This document shows positions 47,530 to 59,645 of a stretch of DNA of 64,000 bases, one piece after another. Both the position numbers and the translations under genes were made by a program. Below the pieces are notes generated by a model that was given only the letters and a program-made list of their open reading frames with translations, was not told the DNA's origin and searched no databases. Every line of letters begins with the position of its first letter. Within the stretch, counting starts at the first letter, position 1. Source of the stretch: Spodoptera frugiperda (lineage: Eukaryota; Arthropoda; Insecta; Lepidoptera; Noctuidae); the NCBI RefSeq assembly GCF_023101765.2, contig NC_064224.1, forward strand, positions 8,574,103 through 8,638,102, written 5' to 3'.

Positions 47530-47894
47530 TATCTCACTCAATACTGATTTACAGGCAAAATTAGATTAGATTACGAAACTCTTTATTGTACACTATAAGA
47601 ACAAAACGGACAAACGTTCAGAAATTGATTGTAAAATGGGGAAATTAATAACAAATACAATATTTGTACGAAATTAATAACCAATCGCAATTCAAAATTT
47701 CTGTTGTTGATCGATTCTAATTGTTGTTAAACTAAATTGAAGTGTTAAATCGAATAAGTACTTATTCGATTTAACACTTCAATTTACTTTATTTTTGACA
47801 CAAATTGAATAGAATTAATGTGAACTTAATCAAAAGATTTTAGATTGAGAGGTTATTAATTTCAACATTAACAAGACTTTTTTTAGATAAACTA

Positions 47895-48075
47895 ATAATG
47901 ACGGTTCACTCACGTAAATTGATGGAGAAAAGCTCTACTAGTTTCGAGTCACAGAGGGAGTCTTCATCATGAGTAGCGTGCGCAGACGCGGCGACGTCGC
48001 GGTAGACGAAACTAGTAGAGATTTTTCTCCATTAATGTACGTGAGTAAACCGTGATTTTTTAGTTAATTTAGTAT
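47895..48075. repeat. Palindromic MITE (CTCACGTAA family)
   Basis: GGTTCACTCACGTAAATTGA and TGTACGTGAGTAAACCGTGA as arms, with CTCTACTAGTTTCGAGTC facing GACGAAACTAGTAGAG. Confidence 0.75.
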
Positions 48076-48224
48076 GTAACGATAGTTTTTATAAAAATAT
48101 TTTTTTAGAGGTAATCGTATCGTGTTTTTCTAAACCATTAGGTACCACCATCGACGTCTTACCCTAATTATCTTTTAAGCCAGGTCTTAATGTTAGAAAG
48201 TAAAGAAGAACTAATTTAATTATT

Positions 48225-48420
48225 ATGATCGGCTTACTCACGTAAATGTTTGTCGAGGAGCTCGACTAGTTTCAAGACATACAAGAGGCTCATATTCATG
48301 AACAGCATTTCGCGACACACGACGCGGCAATTGTCGCGCTGCTGATGCATTAATTATTATGATAAGCCGATCATAATAATTAATTTAGTATGTCTCACGA
48401 AAGTTACAATAAACTCATCA
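48225..48420. repeat. Related MITE, left end kept
   Basis: GATCGGCTTACTCACGTAAA on the left, AATAATTAATTTAGTATGTC on the right; same family as 15465-15625. Confidence 0.65.
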
Positions 48421-48802
48421 ATTAAGAGTAAGACATATTTTCTTTTTTTTACGAAGTGTTTGTATTTTAGTTACTTATAAGGCTCCGCAAGAGGTACTAT
48501 GGTGTAGGGTTGCCAACAATTTTTTATCGAAATATAGTTTTTTTTGGTTGATTTTTTTGGTGATTTAAAAAATATAGTACGCTCCAAAAAAAAAAATAGT
48601 ACTTTACCTAGTAGGGAAGAATAAAAAATAGAATTTTGCATTATTTCCATACGAGTTGTACCTATTAGATGTTTGCTATTTGTACATCTCTACCTATAAG
48701 TACTATTTATTTTGATTAAGCAAATGGCGTAAGGAAATATAGTATTTTTGCGTACTACATATTTCTTCAACACGGAGCCCCGAAATATAGTACAATACTA
48801 TA

Positions 48803-49228
48803 TAATACAATGCGATAGGGGTGGGACTTCTATTTTAACCCGTTAAGGTTGAGTACTACATCTTATTTTATCGACAAAAAAATTATATGGGGGGTTGAAC
48901 CCCTAATCGAAAATATTGATAAATAGCGATTTTTTCGGTAAAAATAATTCCACATATAATAATTACACAGAAATGATTTTTTTTTCACGAAAACATTATC
49001 AAACATTATGAAAAAAGTAATGAATTAGTTAGCCAAGGTTTTTAGCTACCGTCTGTGCTACCGTTTGTCGCATACCACCTTTGATATCACATAAAGTAAA
49101 AAAATATTAAAATAGCCAGAATTTTTAGGGGGAGGGGGTTCAACCCCCCATATTATTTTTTTGTCGATAAAATTAGATGTAGTACTCAGCCTTAACGGGT
49201 TAGAAGTCCCACCCCTATCACATTGTAT
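48803..49228. mobile_element. Element with about 95-bp terminal inverted repeats
   Basis: Left arm AATACAATGCGATAGGGGTG...TTATATGGGGGGTTGAACCC and right arm GGTTCAACCCCCCATATTAT...CCACCCCTATCACATTGTAT are reverse complements with few differences. About 215 bp of AT-rich non-coding DNA separates them. It seems to sit inside an older element, since GGGTTGCCAAC (48507) and GTTGGCAAC (49235) lie outside. Confidence 0.8.
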
Positions 49229-49814
49229 AGTACGGTTGGCAACGCTAAGTATGTGCTAGAATTAGTAACCAAATTTAGCAACCTATGAATTTATCTATTT
49301 TTATTAGATTTGCTTGCTAGAGGAAGAATTTTTGTGTTTGTAAACGTTTTTATGATTTGAAGAGAAACTGGGTAATGTTTTTTTTAAATTCCAAAATTCC
49401 CATAACGTCAGGGCAATATCATATATGTATGTATGAGTCATTATTGTATAAATTCTATCAGAAAATGTTTTATCATAATAAAAATAAGTTTCAATTAGTA
49501 TTGCCCAACAAGAGTCTTGCAAGTCTCGCATTTACAAATTAGCCAACTTTATTTTTTTTACGATTAAGATTTAACTGCATTAGCTATATTGTGCAGATTT
49601 AACTATACTTACAGTTATATTGTTAGTTGTGGCCGATATTAAACAACTTCAAAATATAGTATACTAGCTGTTCTGTTTCGTCATTGTAAGATCAAAAGCA
49701 CAAAACAAATAAAAGAGATTTTATCTGTTCTGTGATAAAGAACACCTAACATAATATAAAAAATAGCATTAGGCTAATAGGTATTTGTGAGACTAGCAAG
49801 ACTGTTGTCGGCTA

Positions 49815-49925
49815 ATTAATCGGCGGGCTCCGAAATCGTAGGCACTTATCGGGGCTCCGGCTCAAACCAGGAAAATGTACAGGGTGGTTTTTAGTCAATA
49901 AGAGTCTGGTCACCCAAGGGGGCAA
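49815..49925 (+). repeat. R1-type LINE 3' tail, decayed
   Basis: CTTATCGGGGCTCCGGCTC and GGGTGGTTTTTAGTCAATAA; followed by A-rich simple sequence. Confidence 0.6.
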
Positions 49926-50244
49926 AAAAAAAAAAAAATTAATAAATAAAAAAAAAAAAAGGCACTTATCGCTGTAGGTACGGGGTGACGGGGCCCGGCC
50001 AGGGCCGCATTTAACATCAGATGATTCGCGTTATAAAACAATCTCTAGTTAGCAAATCTATTGCTATAGATAGATAGGTTATTAAAACTTGGCTGAATAT
50101 GTTTTATGTAATACCTAAGTGTCGTATATAAAATAGCAGGGGAGCCCACGGTCACAGAATAATAAGTAAACCACGGTGCTAAATTGTACCTACCTAGGTA
50201 CCTACTGTATTTTAAAAGTATGGTCACACAATGTATATTTTTTT

Positions 50245-50460
50245 AAACGTTGTCCCCACACTAAGATTTTCTCCTGTGTCGTGGGTGCGTTTACAAACAT
50301 AAGTATAAATTCAGATGCATATGACACCCGGACCCGAAAGTGCCCGAAACAACAATTTGGTGCTAACACAAAGAGTTGCTCCGTGCGGGAATCGAACCCA
50401 CTACACGTTGCACGGCAGCCAGTTGCCCAGCCACCGCGCCAACCGTGCAGTTATATAGTT
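50245..50460 (-). repeat. tRNA-headed SINE, reverse
   Basis: ATTTTCTCCTGTGTCGTGGG on the left; CGTGCGGGAATCGAACCCAC (reverse B box) and GCCACCGCGCCAACCGTGCA on the right. A head-only forward piece follows at 50495-50540. Confidence 0.75.
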
Positions 50461-50587
50461 ATGACATAACTTTCCTTGAAGAGGAAGCACACAGTTTGAT
50501 TGCACGGTTGCCGTTCCGCAGTGGTTGAACAACTGGCTACCTAACATCACATCAGCATTATCAGCTTAAACTAATTTGTACCTACCC

Positions 50588-50733
50588 TTAGTACGAGTTT
50601 GCTTTACGTTGAACGAAAACGAAACGAGAGCGCGTTCGGCACTTTGATTGGTTGGTTCAATCGAGCCGGCCAATCAGACCGACCGTGCTCTCGTTTCGTT
50701 TTCGTTCATCGTAAAGCAAACTCGTACTAAGGA
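50588..50733. repeat. Palindromic MITE (CTCTGATTGG family)
   Basis: CTTAGTACGAGTTTGCTTTA and TAAAGCAAACTCGTACTAAG are exact inverted ends. Confidence 0.85.
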
Positions 50734-50744
50734 TTCTGATGATG

Positions 50745-50832
50745 AGGGAGAACCAGGGGCTTTAGTCTCCTATTACAATTGTGTCAGAATGACACAATTG
50801 TAATAGCAGACTAAGGCCCCTGGGTTCTCTCA
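50745..50832. repeat. Short palindromic MITE
   Basis: GAGAACCAGGGGCTTTAGTC and CTAAGGCCCCTGGGTTCTC face each other around ATTACAATTGTGTCA and TGACACAATTGTAAT. The right half also occurs at about 29865-29905. Confidence 0.8.
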
Positions 50833-51139
50833 CTGTTCAGTACAGGTACCCTATTTTGCCGTTTCAGGAGATAACCTAAATCCTAAAATTCCTCGATCGG
50901 GCTCCCCTACTACATATTATTTTACTATAATAAATAACAATATATAAATAGGTACATGCCTATTATTATATGATTGTATCCGTCGTGTGTATTTCTAAGC
51001 ATATCTACGTATTATTATTCAATAAATATCTTAATATACATTAGTGGTTTTATTTATTTAAATTCTTTTTCGATATTAAATTGTCCCTATGTATGTTTCA
51101 ATAGTTGCAGGGTGAATCTTTAAAATAAAAAAATACAAA

Positions 51140-51345
51140 AAGTTAACGGTGATGGACAATACATGGACAAGACAATGGAATACCGATATATTAATAAAGG
51201 GCCTAATTAAAAGTACCTTTAACCGACGAGCATGCATGAAAAGACTGATGACTGTTGATGAAGCAAAAGAAGTGTGTAAGAACCGTGGCAATTGGCGTTC
51301 CATTGTCTCTGCCTACCCCTATAGGAGACAGGCATGAGGTTATGT
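51140..51345 (+). pseudogene. LINE 3'-end fragment
   Basis: Frame 51149-51337 reads MDNTWTRQWNTDILIKGLIK and MTVDEAKEVCKNRGNWRSIV; matches 16130-16370. Probably the C-terminus and short tail of a RTE-type LINE. Confidence 0.55.
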
Positions 51346-51494
51346 ATGTTAACGGCGTCATTATCCTCAATCAAAAGTTAACAATTCTGCCGATTGAAAC
51401 ACAAAATTTGGTTTCAATAAATTAAGCTGTGTCACTGCTCTCAACTAATCTAATAAAAATACGGATGACAAGCTACCACGATGCTTCGCGGGAG

Positions 51495-51630
51495 GATAAT
51501 GTTAAATATAAGTTTGTGAAGTTTTTTGAAGAAACAACCTGTAATAGTGGCTTTTTAAAAAGAAAAGATAAGATTGTAAAGTTTTCTGAAGAAACAACTT
51601 ATTATAGTGGCTTTTTAAAAAGATAAGATT
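51495..51630 (+). repeat. Two-copy short tandem repeat
   Basis: AGTTTTTTGAAGAAACAACC and AGTTTTCTGAAGAAACAACT begin two about 63-bp units, each ending GTGGCTTTTTAAAAAGA. Confidence 0.6.
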
Positions 51631-51992
51631 CAAGAAGAAGATTTATACATATCGCACACCAAGTAATATATTGGCACATTTACGGTTTTTATAGTTTACC
51701 TGACTTGTTTTGGTTTTTAGTTTACTAACTAATGTACCGTTGTTTAACGTGCGTGTGTGGGGAAACTACAATAATGTATAATGTATAATGACACTTACGA
51801 CCTCTCTCGATGAAAATGGAAATAAATAGATTACTAATAGACTACCTAGTGCCAGTTGCAGTAGTCTACTTATGTGAATTAAGAGCATATTAACACGGCG
51901 AGTGCTTGTTGCTCAGAACAATTCATTAGGCGTTTAGTATCAATATAAAAAACAGAGGCTTTTGAACGAAACTAACTACCCAGAGGTCTTCT

Positions 51993-52145
51993 ACTGAGCT
52001 GCGGACTACCTGGTGGGCTTACCGGGGCTCCGGCTCGAAAAGCAGGAGTAGGAACGGGGTGGTTTTTAGTCAGTAAGAGTCTGACACTCGCTCTCGCGTC
52101 GCCCGAGGCGAGAGAAGTTATTGGATGATTTAGCCCCTCAAAAAA
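51993..52145 (+). repeat. R1-type LINE 3' tail
   Basis: GAGCTGCGGACTACCTGGTG to GAGAAGTTATTGGATGATTT with an A-rich end. Confidence 0.75.
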
Positions 52146-52601
52146 AAAGAGGTATTCTACTGAATATCACATCTACGGTAACAAGTTGGTGTAGTAAAGG
52201 TAGATGATACCTTTGCTACATACACCAAGTTGTAGAAAAGGTAAAATATATCTACCTATATAAGTAGCCAAATCGGTCTATCCGTTCTCGAGTTTTAGCG
52301 AGACTAACGAACAGCAATTAATTTTTACATAGGTATGTAGATTTTGGAAACCGTTGTTTTTTATACATACTACTAATAAAAATAAAAAAAAAAACGTACT
52401 GTGTTCGTTTGTGTTTTCGAATCAATGACTTGTTTTGTTACTAACAAGCTACGGTTGTGAATATTTAACAAGAGATCGTAACAGATGAACACCAAGTTAT
52501 CCTAAATTATAAAACCTTTTATATAGAATTTCAACTTGATTCTTAGCTAAATAAGTTTGAAATACTAATGAAGTAAGACGGATAGCTTGATTTGCGTCTG
52601 T

Positions 52602-52758
52602 ACCCTTAGTAGTAGTTTGCTTACGTTTAAAGTAATGGAAATGAGAGCGCGTTCGAAGCTGTGGTTGGTTGGTTTATTTGAGCCGGCCAATAAGAGCGCC
52701 GGACGCGCTCCCGTTACGATTACTATTAATATAAAACAAACTCATACTAAGGTTACAA
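52602..52758. repeat. Palindromic MITE (CTCTGATTGG family)
   Basis: CCTTAGTAGTAGTTTGCTTA on the left, AAAACAAACTCATACTAAGG on the right; diverged arms. Confidence 0.7.
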
Positions 52759-53082
52759 TACCCGCATGTGTTGATTGAGCGATACTTGTTATAGGTATAC
52801 GCCTAACTTAGGTAGTAACTAAAAATACATTTATTTATCTCGTTTGGCCTGATTACAGTCACTATTACATTTCTACTTTTATTTATTAATTATTGCACAC
52901 AAGTTAACATTTTATGTGTCGAAGAACCATGTTTCGGCACGATTGGAGTGATACCCGTACAGACAGGGTATGAGCTGACTTAGGTGATAGAATACTTTTT
53001 ATCCCACGGGAACGCGGGCGAACCCATTGGCAGAAGCTAGTATGAAATAAATACTTACTAACTTATACATAGGCGATCCAGA

Positions 53083-53225
53083 GCTGCGGACTACCTAGCG
53101 GGTTTACCGGGGTTCTGGTTCGAAAAGCAGGAGTAGGAACGGGGTGGTTTTTAGTCAGTAAGAGTCTGACACTCCCTCTCGCCTCGCCCAAGGCAAGAGA
53201 AATCATTGGATGATTTTCGTCCTCA
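53083..53225 (+). repeat. R1-type LINE 3' tail
   Basis: CAGAGCTGCGGACTACCTAG to GCAAGAGAAATCATTGGATG, with an A-rich end. Confidence 0.75.
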
Positions 53226-53559
53226 AAAAATAAAATAAAAAATAAAACGTATACATAGGCAAAATGAAGTAGATAATATAATATATTTAACTACTGAATA
53301 TTTTTATAAGAATAGGTATCTATTTATCATGACCTAGGTGAACATTTTCTTAATGTATTCTTGTATAAAATTCCATTGAAATCCGTAAATAACCAAGGTC
53401 ATGGCATGTAGGTATTGGCGATTTAAATAACTACACACTCAACTCTTTACAAATAAAATTATTCATTACTTACCTACAATAATATTATAAATGCGTCATA
53501 AAATTTGTGGTATTAGTACACCTCAACCATGAATATGCTTTTCAACTTTCCTGGAACGC

Positions 53560-53945
53560 GTATTTCCTGTGTGCCTGACCGCCACCACGCCTCCTTTATA
53601 CCTCCTACGTCATTTGACACACCTACGTCACGTAAAAATACGGGAAAACACAGGAACGCTGCTATAAATCCCGAAGTCAAAATGAATATAGGGCAATGTC
53701 AATTTCGATTGTCGCGTAAAAGGTACAAAATCCTAGTTCTTCACAGTAAAAATAAAACAACGAGTGTTAGAAAAAAACGTTGCATAATTCCAATACGTTT
53801 AAATATTAATCTGTGGTTACGCACAAACAACGTCGGTAGTTTTTTTTTAATTCGGCCAGTGCTCCAAAATCGTGCGGACGCTGCGCGCGCTGGCTGTCCG
53901 ACGGTGTCCCGCGCCAACTCGCGTTATATAATTAAAAAAAAAAAG
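53560..53945 (+). promoter_or_regulatory. Probable promoter of a gene lying to the right
   Basis: This patch is free of the repeats that fill its surroundings. It has two CRE-like TACGTCA motifs (about 53606 and 53628), a GC-rich block at about 53870-53920 and a TATA-like TTATATAATT at about 53925. A splice donor follows downstream at 54032. These fit a promoter, but no coding exon of the gene is in the window. Confidence 0.45.
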
Positions 53946-53949
53946 AAAA

Positions 53950-54031
53950 GCGCGGTTTGTCTTTAGCTTTTAGTGTTTAGTGATTTTATTTTGTGAATTA
54001 TTGATTTCATCTGACGAATTGTTTTAATTTG
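53950..54031 (+). other. Probable non-coding first exon with GTGAGT donor
   Basis: Begins near TTAGTGTTTAGTG about 25-35 bp after the TATA-like motif and ends at TTTG before GTGAGTATTTTAATTTA. No ATG-led frame of note lies inside, so it would be 5' UTR. Confidence 0.4.
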
Positions 54032-54727
54032 GTGAGTATTTTAATTTACTAATGTTTCTTTGTGTAATTTAAAATCGACTAAGTCCCAAAAATTTGTTTT
54101 TTATACTTAATTTTTTTTTTGTTTTCTTTGCTTCTCATAATGTTCCTAATAGTATACTTCAATTCCTAAAAATCCGTCCACTGACCAAATATTGACATGT
54201 TTTCATGAAAAATTAATTGTTAGGTTATTAGTTTTGATTTTTAAAAGATGTTACATTGATTAATGGAAGATGGCTTAGCCATAGTATGTAAATATTTTAA
54301 CGTTAAAATTGTATTGACAAATACATTCGCTAATGTTTAACTCATTTGTGTCTTGACAGGCAATATATTATTCGTCTTTCTATATGTTATAAAATCTACT
54401 GGTTTTTTTTTTTTGTAAACACAGTCACCAAATATTTTATTCTCGTTTAGATAACATGTTATGGTACAAATACCTACCTAATTAAAATGTTTATCTATGA
54501 AATCTATAACATGACGAATTTATGTAGGTAAGTAGGTAGGTGCAAATAGAAAACACCAAGTAATTGTCATAAGCAGAAATATTAAGTTTAATAAATCAGA
54601 CCAGGCTTTGCTTTTCATTTTTCTATGTTCTAATAAAACGTCGCAATGCGGTAATAGAAATTTCGAAGCGTCACGTGATATAGAAAAGTTTTGCTAATTA
54701 TGTTTTATGACATAAGCTGGACTTACC

Positions 54728-54850
54728 GCCGTACTCAGAATCATTTAACCTGGTTACCAGTCCTTAGCAATTGTTTTTGATATAAAATTGTTACTAAGGA
54801 ATAGTTTAAGTAATCATTAAATGTCTCTGAGTGCGGCTGTTAGATAGGTA
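54728..54850. repeat. Palindromic MITE with GCCGTACTCAGA ends
   Basis: CCGCCGTACTCAGAATCATT and TTAAATGTCTCTGAGTGCGG face each other, with CCTTAGCAATTGTTTTTGAT against AAAATTGTTACTAAGGAATA. A second copy is at 58905-59015. Confidence 0.75.
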
Positions 54851-55149
54851 TCATCTCGCCTTTTCATTCTCAGGGAGTAAGCAGACTGACTTATAATCTA
54901 TAATTTTTTTGTGCCAGTGTTGATTGGTTTAAGTTTAATTACTTAAAAGTTTTGGAATATAGACTCAAAATTACAATGAATGTAGGCTGTAGCAGCCTTT
55001 TTCCTATTTGTAAATGATAAACCAAATTCTTACAAACTTGGAATTAAACAGACTGCTCTTAAATATTCAATTCTTCGATCAATCGATCTTGAAAAGTGAG
55101 TTTTCCAATATGTATAAGAGTTTTTCAGAATTGGTCCGTTATTTTTAGA

Positions 55150-55430
55150 GCAGATTGCAATAGTCGACTGGTCACAAGTGCGACTGCCGCTCAAGGGGTC
55201 TGGGGTTCGATTCCCGGGTCGGGCAATTATTTACTGTTTTTCGAAAATTTCTCAGTGGTAGCACGGAGTCTGGAATTGTGCCTAGTAGATAGCAATAGGC
55301 TCACCCTCTATTACATGGGACTTATAACACAAATAGTGAAAAGTGGATGTCATGTACATTGTATAGCGGCATTACGTGATGTTCACCTTTACCTACCCCT
55401 TCGGGGATAAAAGGCGTGACGTTGCATTTT
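55150..55430 (+). repeat. tRNA-headed SINE
   Basis: GTCGACTGGTCACAAGTGCG and GGGTTCGATTCCCGGGTCGG (clear B box) at the head; CCCCTTCGGGGATAAAAGGC at the end. Confidence 0.8.
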
Positions 55431-56045
55431 ATTTTGATTAGTATACACCAGCGGCAGCGTAAAAAATCGATTTTCTTTATTTTCTTACTTCCTTTTTTTC
55501 CGATGCAAATAAATAGACAATGTAATATTTCATCTTTATTTGTATGTTATTTCCTTTCATTAGCTAACTACTATGTATGTCATTATATGGCGGTACATAC
55601 CACCTTACGTGAGCTGAACTGTAAATACTACAGATGGAAGAGCTTTTTGTTTAAATAACAATATTATTACATAACTACGAACGGAGCAAAACAGTTATTT
55701 TAACTGTGATAATATGTTCATTAAGTTATCGCACGTTCAAAGTGCAGTGTGCTGTTATTACAATACTGATACACCTACCAAAGTATAGGTTTTTTTATAC
55801 TATTGACAGTCAAAACGTCACGCATTTTAATCCTAAAATCGGAGCACAATAATTGTATTATAACATCCACCTTTCATGATTTTTTTTTACCAATATTAGC
55901 ATACTATGTCAAACTTTTATTTCAAAGTCAATCATTTATTTCAATTAATCCTAAATTAAGCACTTGAAACGTCAAATCGACAAGATTAACACAAAATTAA
56001 CAAGGGATCACTTGAAATTACATAACTTAGGTTTGGAGGATTGAG

Positions 56046-56350
56046 GGTGCTTTTCCACCAGAGATGTGCTATGTAGCTATGCTACGAAGATCTATTAGCT
56101 AAGCTGTGAAACTATGTGACCGTTTCCACCGATACTAAGCTATGTAGCGTGAGAAACTGCGCAGCTCGAGTATGCCATGTATCGATAGTAGGGATGCCAT
56201 CCATAGCACGCATCTTTCCATATAAAAAACATAGCTTAGCTAAGTCCGTTTCCACCAGTGTTAAGCTAAGTGTACCAATGAATATGATTGGTGGAAACCA
56301 AACGCATCCATAGCAACGTAGCATAGCACATCTCTGGTGAATAAGCCACC
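56046..56350. repeat. MITE with GTGGAAA-type inverted ends
   Basis: GTGCTTTTCCACCAGAGATG and CATCTCTGGTGAATAAGCCA (right end) face each other, with inner TAAGCTATGTAGC-like palindromes. Short ends of the same element lie at about 34240 and 41985. Confidence 0.7.
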
Positions 56351-56776
56351 TCGCAAGTATAGGAAGTTGATATAAGTCTTCTGCACATTAAATTTAACAA
56401 ACGCACTTCTTTCCTGAGACCTGATTCCTTCATCAACAAACTCAACAATTGCAATTGCAATCTCTAAACGAGGCAGTAATTGAAATTATAAAACAATTTA
56501 TAACTTATATTGTCAATACATGGATTAGCTGTATAAAATATAATGTGTTATCATGCTTTTCAAAAGGATTACGTTAGATAAGTGCCCATATAATACGGTA
56601 GCGACTGTCGGATTATATACCTCGGATCATGTGATGATATATCGACTAAGATATTGATATATATATATACTAAGTTTTGCCAGTGACTTTGCCCAGATAA
56701 AATTGGCCTATGTACTTCGGCTTAGTAATAACTATATTTATGCAACAAGATTAGTTGAGTAGGTGGATAAAACTTA

Positions 56777-56912
56777 CCTAGCGGGTTTACCGGGGCTCCG
56801 GCTCGAAAAGCAAGAGTAGGAACGGGGTGGTTTTTAGTCAGTAAGAGCCTGACACTCCCTCTCGCCTCGCCCAAGGCGGGAGAAGTAATTGGATGATTTT
56901 CCCCACACAAAA
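56777..56912 (+). repeat. R1-type LINE 3' tail
   Basis: CTAGCGGGTTTACCGGGGCT to GAGAAGTAATTGGATGATTT; a repeat of GTGGATAAAACT on both sides (about 56762 and 56929) looks like the target duplication. Confidence 0.75.
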
Positions 56913-57794
56913 AAAAATGTGGATAAAACTGGAGGTAACAAACAACCTAAATATTGTGGTAGGATTACATAGCTAAACTCGTTTACATGAACTACTATAT
57001 GTTAATAAAGATTATAATATAACCGATATATTTGCTCAATTTCATCTCCATCATTGCGTAACAAACAGACAACCAAACACATCAACTAACTATTATAATA
57101 TAAGTAAATAAACCACGTATTACTTCCCACTTGTATTATCGAAGCTATTAAGATAACTTTTAGTGTTTAACGCTTGATATTTAAGGAATATTTTAGCCCT
57201 TTGGTTGTACCTAATCATACGTTATAATAAGTGTCTAAAAAAGCGTCTTCAGATCTTATTGGAGACTGTATCGTGTTTATTCCAAACGAGTACCTAATCT
57301 CATTTCCCGGGTCAGGCATAGTACTTATTTATACAAATAAAGAGTGTTTTCAAGTTGCAAAGGCAGGAGACTTGCTGGTATAGACTATATTTTATCCCTC
57401 GATCACACGAGTAAAGTAAAGGAAGCTAGGAATTTTGTTCTATTCTGTATGTTGATAATAGATTAAATAATAGGCATACTAGATACTAGAGACATTTATC
57501 TATTTCATATATCATTTATCAGACGGAATCCAACTGGATGGATTCCAATGCTTGACAAAGTTGATATGATATCTTTATCTTTTGGGTCACATTTTAATAT
57601 TTTGAACACATTTTTCCAGAAAACTGAAACGGACAATGATAACTTGAAATGACCCTGTTGTATAAGATGATGCGACGCTGCTAGTGTAAGCTGATAGATA
57701 AAGATTAATCTTTAAAAAACTTAGTATTCAAATTAAAATTAGGTATTTTACTTAAAGCAAGCAAGCAGAGTATATTTTGTCCCCTATAGTTTTT

Positions 57795-57945
57795 GATGAA
57801 AATCATCCAATGAATTCTTCCGCCTTGGGTGAGGCGAGTGGGAGTGTCAGACTCATAGACAGTTACTGACTAAAAACCACCCTGTTCCTTCTCCTGCTTT
57901 GAGCCGGAGCGCCGGTAACCCTTTATTTCGTCCGTAGCTACGGTA
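57795..57945 (-). repeat. R1-type LINE 3' tail, reverse
   Basis: GAAAATCATCCAATGAATTC, CGCCTTGGGTGAGGCGAGTG and GAGCCGGAGCGCCGGTAACC. Confidence 0.7.
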
Positions 57946-58164
57946 TATTTTGCCCTTCTGATGGTAAACGCTCACCGTAGCCTCCCTAAGAATACCTGCA
58001 ATACTAGAGACTAGAGGTATCATGTGTGTGTTGTGAACCATATAGGAAACTGCATAATAGCATTATCGTTGTCAGGAAGGAGGGCTGCTTGGAAATGAAG
58101 TAGTCGGAGAATGAATTTAAGACCTTTCGTGTAGTAGATAGAATTAAGCTTTACTTTTTTTTAA

Positions 58165-58375
58165 GTTGTCTCATTCTTGGATTTTCTCCTGTGTAGTGGG
58201 TGCGTATACAAACATACAAGTTCACATAATACACATGACACTCAGATTCGAAACAACGATTTGTGATCACACTAAGAGTTGCTCCGTGCGGGAATCGAAC
58301 ACGCTACACGTTGCACGAAAGCCAATTGCCCACCCACCGCACTAACCGTGCAGTCAAACAGTTACAATCTAGACA
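58165..58375 (-). repeat. tRNA-headed SINE, reverse
   Basis: GGATTTTCTCCTGTGTAGTG at the left; TGCGGGAATCGAACACGCTA and ACCGCACTAACCGTGCAGTC at the right. Confidence 0.75.
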
Positions 58376-58904
58376 TTTTCATTTTACGATTATGTGTTTT
58401 GGCAAAAGGGCAGCATGAATAATCAACGTTTATTTAGTTACAAACAAAATCTAGAATAGGTGTCAGATAAATTGTAGGCGATACGGTCATCCTTGGGCCG
58501 TTAGCCTGGTTTGCGGTGTAATATTATAATGTGGAAGCTGATTTCATTAATTAATTATTTATACACTGCATAACACTACATAGGTCATATCCAATGCAAT
58601 GTTTAGATAGAGTGGCTTTTTAAATAATATAATTAAAGTGGTTGAGTGTAAATAAGCATTGACAATTTTGTTAATCCCCAAATTGTGTTGTTAGTCACAA
58701 AACTCAAGAACGGCTGGATTAATTAAGATAGTATGCTATTCATAATTTTAGAACCAAATCGATTGGGTCAGTTCTCCGTTTAATACGACTCGATTACCGG
58801 ATCCGTTTGTCTATTGCGGATGATTGTCATATGATTGGATGACCAACACACTCGTATAAACGCTATCGCTACGAGGCAAATAGCATACATTCGAGTATTT
58901 CTGC

Positions 58905-59015
58905 CGTACTCAGAGTAAATAAACTATTCCTTAGTAACGATTTTGTATCGAAAAACATTGCTAAGGACTGTGTTAAGTAATAATCATTAAATGACTCTGA
59001 GTACGGCACTTAGTC
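58905..59015. repeat. Second copy of the GCCGTACTCAGA MITE
   Basis: TGCCGTACTCAGAGTAAATA and TAAATGACTCTGAGTACGGC are inverted ends; compared with 54728-54850 the centre is inverted. Confidence 0.8.
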
Positions 59016-59589
59016 TTTAACTATCGATCCCATTCATTGAATTTGAATTCTATTCCCCTGTAATTAAATCTGTAATAATATCTGTATCAAACATCGATAT
59101 TCGTTCAGCTATACCGGTGTGATTGAGAAACAAACATATATTCATAACCTTGACAAACTTTCACTGTGTAATAGTAATTTATGTTACAATACAATTACTC
59201 AATGTATCTATCTAGCTGAAACTATAATATTTCACAGTAAGAATGTTAAAATAAGCAAATAACCAGTATCAGTGAGGGCTATCATTCAAATCAATGCTGA
59301 TAACGTGTTTTATAAGAGATAAGGGTGCGACATAAAAATTAACGTAGATATCTTATAATAAATCTGTGTTATCTACGCACGTTACCGATAAAATAATTTG
59401 TATTACAAAATTGTGATGCTACGTAACTAGTGGAGACAGCAGCAGGTCAAGCTACTCGGTTTTTCTTTATTAGGTTTACTGCTTTCTTCTTTTGTTTTAA
59501 AGTCCAAAATTGAATGAACATTGTAGTTTTAGTATACATAATTAGCTACCTACCTATAATATGCTGCTAGAAGATTTTTATTTAGTCCA

Positions 59590-59645
59590 TGGGCGGCACT
59601 GATCGCTTACCATCAGGTGACTCGTCTGCTCGTTTACCACCAATA
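59590..59645 (+). repeat. Short end of the GGTGATCCGTCTGC family
   Basis: CATGGGCGGCACTGATCGCT and ACCATCAGGTGACTCGTCTG. Confidence 0.6.

Larger units (their letters stand above)
47530..53560. other. Intergenic stretch right of the zinc-finger gene
   Basis: No gene is supported. The interval is a mosaic of MITEs (47895-48420, 48803-49228, 50588-50832, 52602-52758), LINE tails (49815-49925, 51993-52145, 53083-53225), SINEs (50245-50540) and a RTE-like 3' fragment (51140-51345). The remaining sequence is AT-rich without long open frames. Confidence 0.6.

Noticed and set aside
53529..53966. 145-codon open frame on the plus strand
   Set aside because: Low-complexity and basic, no family resemblance, ends in a lysine run from simple sequence, and overlaps promoter-like motifs.
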